NCBI GenBank assembly: GCA_001871075.1
Contig: MNUP01000108.1
Span: forward strand, 1-5,263
Length of the DNA stretch: 5,263 nt
Source of the DNA: Candidatus Desantisbacteria bacterium CG1_02_49_89
Lineage (GTDB): Bacteria; Desantisbacteria; UBA1551
Direction: 5' to 3'
In this document: one piece after another, positions 1 through 5,119 of the stretch
Layout: every line of letters begins with the position of its first letter
Numbering within the stretch: position 1 is the first letter of the stretch
Position numbers and translations under genes: made by a program
The notes under the pieces: model-generated
What the model saw: the letters and a program-made list of their open reading frames with translations, nothing else
Told to the model about the DNA's origin: nothing
Database searches by the model: none

Positions 1-284
1 TTTATCTTATACTGCCCGTATATCCTGTACCCGGTAAAACTTGCAAATGCTATACAGCCCGCGATCACAATAAATTTAAAGTGCTTAGAAAAAAAGTTTT
101 TTATCCCTTTCCAAAAAGCGACAAAAGCAGGCGCAAGGAAGGCGTAAAGGAACCAGCCGGACTGAGCCGCGGCAACTCTCTGGCAGGGATAAACGATCCT
201 TGTCGGCCTTGCGCCAACGCGCAGGATAAACCACGCGAGGCACGCCAGGCTGAACCAAATGTATTTTCCGGGCTTGTGTTTCAT
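1..284 (-). CDS. N-terminal fragment of a membrane-anchored, DUF362-like protein (runs off left edge)
   Basis: An open frame starts with ATG at 284-282 and continues without a stop to the window edge, giving 94 residues with no C-terminus. The protein has a hydrophobic segment at about residues 9-21, the motif RVGARPTRIVYPCQ at 22-35, a second hydrophobic stretch at about 43-58 and a third at about 71-84. From memory, a basic residue followed by KPSR/RPTR and YPCQRxAA just after a first membrane helix is typical of the N-terminus of DUF362 proteins, whose iron-sulfur-type domain would lie beyond the edge. That identification is moderate because the diagnostic domain is not in view. A weak GGAAA sits about 7 bases before the ATG, right next to the heptamer repeats at 294-321, so the repeats replace the normal upstream region. 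It lies 100 bases downstream of the four-helix-bundle gene on the same strand. The overlapping frames on both strands at 81-326 are shadows. Confidence 0.68.
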   Translation of the reverse strand, partial: MKHKPGKYIWFSLACLAWFILRVGARPTRIVYPCQRVAAAQSGWFLYAFLAPAFVAFWKGIKNFFSKHFKFIVIAGCIAFASFTGYRIYGQYKI

Positions 285-293
285 GCTGTTTCC

Positions 294-376
294 GTCGTAA
301 GTCGTACGTCATACGTCGTACGTTAAAAACTAAAATACCGTCGGACGTCGTAAGTCGAACGTCGGACGTTAAGAAC
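294..376. repeat. Two-copy heptamer array (GTCGTAC-like), left flank of the four-helix-bundle gene
   Basis: Read on the plus strand, 294-321 is four tandem heptamers (GTCGTAA, GTCGTAC, GTCATAC, GTCGTAC) followed by GTTAAAAAC at 322-330. After a 9-base spacer the pattern recurs: 340-367 is four heptamers (GTCGGAC, GTCGTAA, GTCGAAC, GTCGGAC) followed by GTTAAGAAC at 368-376. The module is therefore duplicated with a 46-base period. The heptamers vary at internal positions while GTC and a final AC (AA in two copies) are kept. The array ends 9 bases before the stop codon of the four-helix-bundle gene and begins 9 bases upstream of the DUF362-like start codon. Confidence 0.9.
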
Positions 377-384
377 TATACTCC

Positions 385-750
385 TTAAAAACTTTCTTTC
401 AGTTTCTTGGTCAGGTTTATTATCATTCTTGAAGTGTGGTTTAATTCTTCGAGGAGGTTCTTTTCGGTTTCTTCCGGAATGTACCCAAAATTCTTAGCAA
501 GGCTTACCTGGGTTTCCAATTCTGCTGCTGAACCTAACGCTATAAACAGAAATTGTTTGTATTCGTTTCTGTGGGACCTGCGAAAACCTTCAGCGATATT
601 TGACGGTATGGATGTGGCAGACCTATTCATCTGCAAGGTGAGATTAAAATTCTCTATCGAAGGAAAACCGCAGGTCAGTTTGTGGACTTCGCCGGCTATC
701 TTCATCCCTTTTTGCCAGATATCCAGATCTCTGTAACTTTTTATTTCCAT
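385..750 (-). CDS. Four helix bundle protein (23S rRNA intervening-sequence / S23 family)
   Basis: The 121-residue product matches the usual family length of about 115-125. Recognisable family landmarks are the N-terminal YRDLDIWQK (6-14), QMNRSATSIPSNIAEG (40-55), the basic segment FRRSHRNEYKQF (56-67), and IALGSAAELETQV (70-82) before a final helical stretch to residue 121. This is the classic pattern of the family found in 23S rRNA intervening sequences and related to the accessory protein Avd of diversity-generating retroelements. Known members form small helical oligomers and may bind nucleic acid; no enzymatic activity is established. No reverse transcriptase or variable repeat is visible nearby, so a retroelement role is not supported here. 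The start at 750 is the only sensible ATG, since the family motif begins at residue 6, but the Shine-Dalgarno is poor (AAAAG just before ATG). The gene sits inside inverted heptamer arrays, which suggests that it belongs to a small cassette. Confidence 0.92.
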   Translation of the reverse strand: MEIKSYRDLDIWQKGMKIAGEVHKLTCGFPSIENFNLTLQMNRSATSIPSNIAEGFRRSHRNEYKQFLFIALGSAAELETQVSLAKNFGYIPEETEKNLLEELNHTSRMIINLTKKLKESF

Positions 751-774
751 CTTTTATGTCCGTTCGATCATTCG

Positions 775-810
775 CGTATGACGTACGACGTAAGACGCTC
801 GACGGTATTT
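775..810. repeat. Heptamer array, right flank (inverted copy)
   Basis: Read on the minus strand from 810: AAATACC (810-804), then GTCGAGC, GTCTTAC, GTCGTAC and GTCATAC down to 776. It is the inverted counterpart of the arrays at 294-376. It lies 25 bases upstream of the start codon of the four-helix-bundle gene, so it occupies the promoter position of that gene. Its outer end runs into the DUF1854 gene: the last two bases of the repeat (809-810) are part of that gene's TAA stop codon (811-809). Confidence 0.85.
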
Positions 811-1309
811 AAAGCACTTTATCGAGTTCTATGAGGGAGCGGTGGGGGAGCCTGGCGTAGTCCGGGATCTCGTAGCGGCATTCTTCTATGTCGGTTATAA
901 GCAGCCTGGTTTTCCCGCGCATCAGTATGTTGTCGTTCCTGCCCCTCACGTAAAACGATTTCCTTCCCCTGTCTGTTTTCGTCTCCCAGTTGTATATGCC
1001 GAACTCTTCCGTTATTTTGTATATCTCCCTTATCACGGGCACAAAATAGCGCAGCTTGATCTCTTTCCTTATGAGCGCCTGCTGGTCAGCGGGAAAATCC
1101 CCGAGGTTATTTATCACCCCGATCTCCTTGTTCTCGATGTTCCTTATTGAAATGAACTTGTCGGGATTCGCCACGGGGAACGAGCATATGGGATAGATCC
1201 TGGGGTGCACGGTCCCGTCCGCCAGGGTCATTTTCAGGACGCCGGTTTCGCTCCTCTCGAATTTCGTGCCTTTGGGCTCAATATTTGTGATGCCTATTAT
1301 CTCTTCCAT
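809..1309 (-). CDS. DUF1854 family protein, partner of the upstream ABC transporter
   Basis: The 166-residue protein fits the DUF1854 family. Recognisable parts are ADGTVHPRIYPICSFP (30-45), the region around ISIRNIENKEIGVI (53-66), YFVPVIREIYKI (88-99), FYVRGRNDNI (119-128), and the C-terminal core RLLITDIEECRYEIPD (135-150). It has no signal peptide or membrane helix and is probably cytoplasmic. The biochemical role of DUF1854 is not known to me. Members are typically encoded next to an ABC exporter of the type found at 1606-3825, and in some proteobacteria the pair is annotated as associated with cyanophycin metabolism. An accessory or regulatory subunit of that transporter is a reasonable inference. 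A good ribosome-binding site, TGAGGG (1318-1313), precedes the ATG by 3 bases. The stop codon overlaps the outer edge of the heptamer repeat at 810, so the cassette abuts the gene exactly without disrupting its conserved part. Confidence 0.9.
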   Translation of the reverse strand: MEEIIGITNIEPKGTKFERSETGVLKMTLADGTVHPRIYPICSFPVANPDKFISIRNIENKEIGVINNLGDFPADQQALIRKEIKLRYFVPVIREIYKITEEFGIYNWETKTDRGRKSFYVRGRNDNILMRGKTRLLITDIEECRYEIPDYARLPHRSLIELDKVL

Positions 1310-1331
1310 TTTCCCTCAATAACTACATTTA

Positions 1332-1364
1332 ACCACGAATTTCCACTAATTTCCACGAATTTTT
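1332..1364. repeat. CCACGAATTTCCAC-type direct repeats
   Basis: CCACGAATTT is followed by a variant CCACTAATTT and a third copy CCACGAATTT, each 10 bases long and in register. Related motifs occur at 1452-1470 (CCACGGATATACACGGATT), at 4767-4800, and at 5001-5020 (CCACGGATTT twice). This is a dispersed low-complexity family confined to gaps between genes in this window. I know similar motifs from environmental genomes but can assign no function. Confidence 0.75.
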
Positions 1365-1475
1365 ACAGGGAACCCTCCACCAAGATTTCCACCTTAAGAA
1401 TTGGCGGACAAGGGCGGGCGGGCAGGCTTACGAGAACTTAAAAATATTCAGCCACGGATATACACGGATTAAACT
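1365..1475. repeat. Dispersed repeat, copy A (related to 4891-5034)
   Basis: It begins ACAGGGAACCC (1365-1375) and contains GGCGGGCAGGCTTACG (1417-1432), GAACTTAAAAA (1434-1444) and ATTCAGCCACGGAT (1446-1459), ending near AAACT at 1475. Copy B at 4891-5034 has the same blocks in the same order and orientation; the 16-base central block is identical. The copies differ most in the middle, where B carries a strong hairpin and A does not. No open reading frame is carried. Confidence 0.75.
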
Positions 1476-1481
1476 CTTGAT

Positions 1482-1546
1482 GTCATTGCGAACGGAGTGA
1501 AGCAATCCGGCATTTAGGTTGCCGCGCCCTTCGGGCTCGCAATGAC
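1482..1546. repeat. 65-base MITE-like palindromic element (GTCATTGCGA ends)
   Basis: The ends are perfect 10-base inverted repeats: GTCATTGCGA at 1482-1491 and TCGCAATGAC at 1537-1546. Internal hairpins are ATTGC/GCAAT (1485-1489 with 1502-1506) and GCCC-TTC-GGGC (1525-1535). From general knowledge, this TCATTGCGA...TCGCAATGA element is widespread between genes in many environmental bacterial genomes. It lies between the ABC transporter gene and the DUF1854 gene, so it would be in the mRNA if the two are co-transcribed. Confidence 0.85.
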
Positions 1547-1605
1547 CGATAAACGGCCATCTAGTGGAAATCGAGTGTAATCGCGTGGTTAATGATTTTT
1601 CATTC

Positions 1606-3825
1606 CTAAATAAAAATACGGGACTTGGCGATCTCGCTCTGAATCTGCACAAGCTTGTAATACACGCCCTGCATAGCCATAAGCTCATCGTGGCTGCCCT
1701 GCTCAGCAAGCTTCCCTTCCTCCAGCACCACTATCCTGTCAGAATTGCGCAGGGTCGAAAGCCTGTGCGCGATGGCAATGGTTGTCCTTCCCTTTATCAG
1801 CCTGTAGAGCGCGTCCTGTATCTCTTTTTCCGTTTCGGTGTCCACCGACGAAGTAGCTTCGTCCAGGATCAGGATCCTGGGATCGTGCAGGATCGCCCTT
1901 GCTATTGACACGCGCTGCCGCTCCCCAAGCGATAGCCTTCCGCCCCTTTCCCCTACGTACGTATCGTACCCGTCAGGTTTCGTGACGATCATGAAGTCAT
2001 GCGCATTTGCAGCCTTCGCTGCCCGGACAATGTCCAGCAGTTCCGCGCCCGGCTTTGAATAGGCGATGTTCTCCGCGATCGTGCCGCTGAAAAGGAAGGG
2101 TTCCTGGAGCACAACACCTATCTGCCTGCGCAGGTCATCGTATCTTATTTTTTTTATATTTATGCCGTCGATAAGTATCTCACCCTCGTCCACGTCGTAC
2201 AGCCTGCTGAGCAGGCTTATCAGGGTCGTCTTACCCGAGCCGCTCTTGCCCACTATGCCGATCGTCTCGTTCTCTTTTATCACAAGCGAAAAATTCTTAA
2301 GCACCGGCCTGAGCTTGTTGTACCCGAAGGTCACGTTGCGGAATTCTATCCCGCCTTTTATGCGCGGCACTGAAACCGAATCGGGCGCGTCCTCCACTTC
2401 CGATTTCGCGTCCAGCACCTCCAGTATCCTTTCCCCGGCGCTGAGCGAGTGGGTCACCACGCGCGCCATATCCGTAAGCATGAATATGGGCCCGTAGAAC
2501 ATTTCAAGGTAGCTGGCATAGGCAACTATGCTTCCCAGCGTCATCATCTTTTTTGGATCGGCATCAAACACATACTTGCCCCCGACGTACCACACGACAA
2601 TAACCCCCACGATCCTTGTTATGCTCATGATCGGGTTGTAAATAGTCCATTTCCGTTCAAGGGTAATGGCAGCGTCGCACAGATCCTGGCTTTTCTCGTT
2701 GAACCTGTTTGTTTCCTTTTCTTCCTGGCCGAACGCCTTAACAACCCTGATGCCGGTAAGCGTGTCGCTGACAGTCGCGCTCATCCTCGAACGTTTCTCG
2801 TAGAAGCGGTGGAAATATACCCAAACCCTTGGGTAAACGACCCTTACGAACCACACCGTGAAGAAAACGGGCATTATTATGTAAAGGGTCAGCTTCCAGG
2901 AAAGCACGAAAAGCAGCACGCCTATCCCGATTATCTGGAACGAGCTCTGCAAAAGCGCTGGCAGCCACGATACCATGAAGTTCTGCGCTTCGCCGGTGTC
3001 AGAATTCACCCTTGTCATCAGCGCGCCTGTGTGGCGCTTGTCATAGTATGAAATGGAAAGGTTCTGCAGCTTCTTGTAAAGCGCGGCCCTTATGTCGTAA
3101 ACCGTGCTGCTTCCCACAAGCGCTGATTCACGCGCCTGCAATGCCCCCAGAATGACCGACGCGGCCCTGGCGGCAAACATTGAAAGCGCGAGCGGCGCCA
3201 GCCTCCACATATCCCTTTTGGGCGTCAGCACGTCGTCTATCAGCACCTTGCTGATATACGGGATGATCAGCCCGGCAAAGGTAGCTGAAACCATTACGAA
3301 GAATATCCACATTATCTGGTGCAGGTAGGGTTTCGTGAACTGGAAAAGGCGGAAAAACGTCTGCCTTTTTTTAACGCACCTGGGGCAGACATCCGAGCTC
3401 CACGCGATCGGTTTTCCGCATTTCGGGCAGTATCTTCTTTTTCTTTCTTCCGTGGTTTCCCTGAACCTGTGCTCTTTTACAAGTTCATTTACAATTCGCG
3501 CGGCGTTCGTGAATTCATGCGCCCTTGCGTTGGAATAAAGCAGTATCCTGTGGACCTTGCTGTCATATTCTATCTCGAGCGCCCCGCCTCCAACCATGTT
3601 AACCGCGCGGGCGTCCTTTACCTGGTTCAGGGTGATTTGCTCGACAAGCTGCGCGCTTCCGCCTGATTCCTTCGCAACCGCAAGGTCCTCATTATTAATA
3701 AAAAGCCATTCCTCGCCGAACGCGCCCGTTGAGGTCACATCGGTCTGTAGGGCACTAAGCCATTCCTTCCCCGGGAACTTGCTTTCCAGTAATTCCTTGA
3801 TTTTGTCAGGTATTTTTGTTTCCAT
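1606..3825 (-). CDS. ABC half-transporter (permease plus ATPase) with N-terminal extension and zinc ribbon, DUF1854-associated type
   Basis: The 739-residue protein has four parts. Residues 1-130 form a soluble domain. Residues 133-150 carry a zinc ribbon, CPKCG then CPRC (C133, C136, C147, C150). An exporter-type membrane domain of about six helices spans roughly 165-460. The ATPase domain is at about 490-739. ATPase motifs: aromatic Y502, Walker A GKSGSGKT (526-533), Q-loop Q574, VGERGG (624-629), Walker B ILILDE (651-656), D-loop SSVD (659-662) and switch histidine H687. The signature motif is LSLGE (631-635) instead of canonical LSGGQ. One membrane and one ATPase domain imply a homodimer in the inner membrane, driving export or lipid/metabolite translocation; the substrate is unknown. 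The extra N-terminal domain and the DUF1854 neighbour point to the cyanophycin-associated ABC family, though no cyanophycin gene is visible. The ATG at 3825 has only weak GAGCG/GAAGCG upstream; the amphipathic, charged N-terminus supports it. DUF1854 follows after 296 bases. Confidence 0.95.
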   Translation of the reverse strand: METKIPDKIKELLESKFPGKEWLSALQTDVTSTGAFGEEWLFINNEDLAVAKESGGSAQLVEQITLNQVKDARAVNMVGGGALEIEYDSKVHRILLYSNARAHEFTNAARIVNELVKEHRFRETTEERKRRYCPKCGKPIAWSSDVCPRCVKKRQTFFRLFQFTKPYLHQIMWIFFVMVSATFAGLIIPYISKVLIDDVLTPKRDMWRLAPLALSMFAARAASVILGALQARESALVGSSTVYDIRAALYKKLQNLSISYYDKRHTGALMTRVNSDTGEAQNFMVSWLPALLQSSFQIIGIGVLLFVLSWKLTLYIIMPVFFTVWFVRVVYPRVWVYFHRFYEKRSRMSATVSDTLTGIRVVKAFGQEEKETNRFNEKSQDLCDAAITLERKWTIYNPIMSITRIVGVIVVWYVGGKYVFDADPKKMMTLGSIVAYASYLEMFYGPIFMLTDMARVVTHSLSAGERILEVLDAKSEVEDAPDSVSVPRIKGGIEFRNVTFGYNKLRPVLKNFSLVIKENETIGIVGKSGSGKTTLISLLSRLYDVDEGEILIDGINIKKIRYDDLRRQIGVVLQEPFLFSGTIAENIAYSKPGAELLDIVRAAKAANAHDFMIVTKPDGYDTYVGERGGRLSLGERQRVSIARAILHDPRILILDEATSSVDTETEKEIQDALYRLIKGRTTIAIAHRLSTLRNSDRIVVLEEGKLAEQGSHDELMAMQGVYYKLVQIQSEIAKSRIFI

Positions 3826-3840
3826 TTCGCTTCGCTCATT

Positions 3841-3948
3841 GATTACACAGATTAGAAATTATGATTACTTCGATTAAAGATATTATTAATCTGTATAATC
3901 AGTTTTATATAATCACCGTAATCATCTTCGAAAAATCACTGTAATCAT
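3841..3948. repeat. GATTAC-type inverted and direct repeats in the ABC transporter leader
   Basis: GATTACACAGATTA at 3841-3854 is inverted at 3887-3900 with 13 of 14 positions matching, giving a potential 14-base stem with a 32-base loop. To the right, TAATCACCGTAATCAT (3910-3925) is repeated directly as AAATCACTGTAATCAT (3933-3948) with 14 of 16 matches and a 23-base period. The whole block lies between the terminator at 3957-4000 and the ABC start codon. It could be a dispersed repeat or part of the control region; no convincing -35/-10 pair was found in it. Confidence 0.65.
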
Positions 3949-3956
3949 TTTCTAAC

Positions 3957-4000
3957 AGAAAAGACCGGGGGCTTTCCGTCGCCGCGGATCCCGCCCCCGG
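3957..4000 (-). terminator. Rho-independent terminator after the secreted-protein gene
   Basis: On the minus strand, CCGGGGGC (4000-3993) pairs perfectly with GCCCCCGG (3972-3965) and is followed directly by TCTTTTCT (3964-3957). The 20-base loop contains a further small stem (TCCG/CGGA). It lies 83 bases past the stop codon of the gene at 4083-4733 and upstream of the ABC gene, so it separates the two transcription units. The plus-strand side also has a T-rich run (4007-4017), so it might work in both directions. Confidence 0.75.
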
Positions 4001-4017
4001 CCCTGAATTTTTCTTTT

Positions 4018-4079
4018 AAATCCCCCTCTCTTTCTTATATTTATCTCCCCCTTTACAAAAGGGGGAAGAAGGGGGATTT
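4018..4079. repeat. Palindromic C5/G5 element downstream of the secreted-protein gene
   Basis: Outer arms AAATCCCCC (4018-4026) and GGGGGATTT (4071-4079) are perfect inverted repeats. An inner hairpin TCCCCCTTT (4046-4054) / AAAGGGGGA (4058-4066) has a 3-base loop. The element starts 3 bases after the stop codon at 4083. Similar AAATCCCCC...GGGGGATTT palindromes are known to me as common intergenic repeats. As RNA it would form a strong 3' structure that might protect the mRNA end, but no T-run follows it directly, so I do not call it a terminator. Confidence 0.8.
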
Positions 4080-4082
4080 TGA

Positions 4083-4733
4083 CTATTTCTGCAGGGTTAT
4101 CGCGAAAATATGTATATCTTTCTGCTCAGGCAGCCTGATCGAGGCAAGTTCTTTCTTCCCGTCTATCTTAACTGTCTGCAGGAAAAGATAGCACGGGATC
4201 TCGTGATGCCCGCCCTCTGTCCCGGTGCTCATGCGGTAGGTGAAGGAATAAGCCTTCTTCTCGCCTTCCTTCGGCTCAACGCACCAGTCAGTGAGCTTGA
4301 AATTCACGGCTGACTTTGTGCCGTCCTTATACACGAGCGTTAAAGCGTCTTCCATCGAGCCTTCCGGAACGTTCGTCGCTGACGCAAGCATAAGTATCGC
4401 CTTGTAGCTGCCTGCCGGGACCTGCACTGCTTCCCCTTCACAGGCAATGTTATTGACTTTCTTGTCAGCGCCTGCGACAAGGAACGGAACCCCGTTCACG
4501 GTGACACCGGTCTTCCCGACCTTAGGCCAGGCCTTGGCGGTATAGCTTGCGCCGCCCGCGTCAAAATCCCCGCCTGTGGCATCGTCATCCGGCGCTATCC
4601 CGTCGTTGTTGCAGAGCTTCGATATGTCCACCGGAACGCAGCCTGCCCCGCCACCGGCGCCCTTTTCCGCGGCGAACGCAACCCCTGCAAACCCGATTAC
4701 AACTGCCAGTAAAACCACTACATACTTTTTCAT
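4083..4733 (-). CDS. Secreted beta-sandwich-like protein of unknown function
   Basis: The 216-residue product starts with a clear signal peptide: MKKY, a hydrophobic core (5-18) and an AFA cleavage site after residue 21. A glycine-rich linker (25-31) follows. The mature part resembles a galactose-binding-like jelly-roll domain seen attached to secreted glycoside hydrolases. Supporting motifs are CNNDGIAPDDD (41-51), FDAGGASYTAKAWP (57-70), VTVNGVPF (77-84), NNIACEGEAVQVPAG (94-108), LMLASATNVPEG (114-125), YKDGT (135-139), LTDWC (147-151) and the ending IRLPEQKDIHIFAITL (199-214). This is my recognition of a pattern, without a search, so sugar binding is only a suggestion. No catalytic domain is present. 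The mature chain has five cysteines (32, 41, 98, 151, 181), allowing disulfides. The start is well supported by GGGAGG (4743-4738) four bases before the ATG. A consensus promoter lies far upstream at 5120-5148 and a terminator lies downstream, so this is probably a single-gene unit. Confidence 0.9.
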   Translation of the reverse strand: MKKYVVVLLAVVIGFAGVAFAAEKGAGGGAGCVPVDISKLCNNDGIAPDDDATGGDFDAGGASYTAKAWPKVGKTGVTVNGVPFLVAGADKKVNNIACEGEAVQVPAGSYKAILMLASATNVPEGSMEDALTLVYKDGTKSAVNFKLTDWCVEPKEGEKKAYSFTYRMSTGTEGGHHEIPCYLFLQTVKIDGKKELASIRLPEQKDIHIFAITLQK

Positions 4734-4766
4734 GCTGCCTCCCTTTTAACATTAAACAAAAATTTC

Positions 4767-4800
4767 CACGAAATCACGAAAGTATCACGAAACCACGAAA
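4767..4800. repeat. Four CACGAAA copies in the leader
   Basis: CACGAAA occurs at 4767-4773, 4775-4781, 4786-4792 and 4794-4800, with start spacings of 8, 11 and 8. On the transcribed strand this reads TTTCGTG four times, 34 to 67 bases upstream of the secreted-protein start codon. It is related to the CCACGAATTT family seen at 1332. Confidence 0.7.
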
Positions 4801-4805
4801 TAAGC

Positions 4806-4878
4806 TTTTTACAGGGATTTATGGAGATTTAAAAAATAAAATTATAGTAGTTTAAATCCCGTTAAATCCCTGTTAAAA
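4806..4878. repeat. Imperfect 73-base palindrome in the leader
   Basis: ACAGGGATTTA at 4811-4821 is perfectly inverted at 4863-4873 (TAAATCCCTGT), and the similarity continues outward through T/A runs. An inner pair, GGAGATTTAAA (4823-4833) with TTTAAATCCC (4851-4860), nests inside. The centre is AT-rich. As RNA it would form a long weak hairpin in the 5' leader of the secreted-protein gene. Confidence 0.7.
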
Positions 4879-4890
4879 GATATGTTTTTC

Positions 4891-5034
4891 ACAGGGAACC
4901 CGCCTACGCAGATACTCCTTCAACCTTAGCTTCCCGCTATTCGCGGGAAGGTTACGGATGCTACGGCGGGCAGGCTTACGGGAACTTAAAAAACATTCAG
5001 CCACGGATTTCCACGGATTTAAACTGTGTAAGCT
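4891..5034. repeat. Dispersed repeat, copy B with a strong internal hairpin
   Basis: It starts ACAGGGAACCC (4891-4901), holds GGCGGGCAGGCTTACG (4965-4980, identical to copy A), GGAACTTAAAAA, ATTCAGCCACGGAT, and ends near AAACT at 5034. Its centre carries a perfect 8-base stem CTTCCCGC (4930-4937) / GCGGGAAG (4943-4950) with a 5-base loop. CCCGCC (4899-4904) can pair with GGCGGG (4965-4970) to close a larger imperfect cruciform. It is longer than copy A mainly because of this central hairpin. Confidence 0.78.
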
Positions 5035-5119
5035 CTATAAACTATGTAAACTTATTCAAAAGTACCCCCTTGCCCCCTTGTTAATAATATATTAGACTCT
5101 GTTATATATATTTCAATAT

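Larger units (their letters stand above)
333..810. mobile_element. Candidate small mobile cassette: four-helix-bundle gene bounded by heptamer terminal inverted repeats
   Basis: The left end 333-367 reads AAATACC followed by four GTC-type heptamers. The right end, read on the minus strand from 810 to 776, has the same architecture: AAATACC then four heptamers. The outermost 11 bases (AAATACCGTCG) are identical at 333-343 and, inverted, at 800-810. In addition, 301-315 (GTCGTACGTCATACG) is perfectly inverted at 775-789, and 293-315 matches 775-797 at 21 of 23 positions. Only the 121-residue four-helix-bundle gene lies between. I see no transposase and no clear target-site duplication, so any movement would need to be supplied from elsewhere. 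The repeat symmetry is directly visible; the mobile interpretation is inference. The inverted repeats could instead act as a regulatory or recombination hot spot. Confidence 0.5.

Noticed and set aside
81-326. Plus-strand and minus-strand frames (81-326, 85-312) at the left end
   Set aside because: Both overlap the edge-truncated membrane protein frame, which has coherent hydrophobic segments and a family-like motif; the other two are basic, low-coherence sequences running into repeats.
294-376. CRISPR array
   Set aside because: Units are 7 bases long without spacers, and no cas genes are present.
385-750. Avd of a diversity-generating retroelement
   Set aside because: The protein family is related, but no reverse transcriptase, template repeat or variable repeat is visible in the window.
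842-1150. Plus-strand open frame opposite the DUF1854 gene
   Set aside because: Antisense shadow of a conserved gene, with no ribosome-binding site or family motif.
1591-1604. AATGA-TTTT-TCATT hairpin after the ABC stop as a terminator
   Set aside because: The stem is only five AT-rich pairs and no T-run follows on the minus strand.
2449-3051. A 200-codon plus-strand open frame opposite the ABC gene
   Set aside because: It lies entirely within the well-supported ABC coding region, has no recognisable domain, and its composition (rich in His, Pro, Tyr) is what an antisense frame would give.
4841-4846. TATAAT on the minus strand as a promoter -10 box
   Set aside because: No acceptable -35 hexamer at 16-18 bases upstream, and it lies within an AT-rich palindrome centre.
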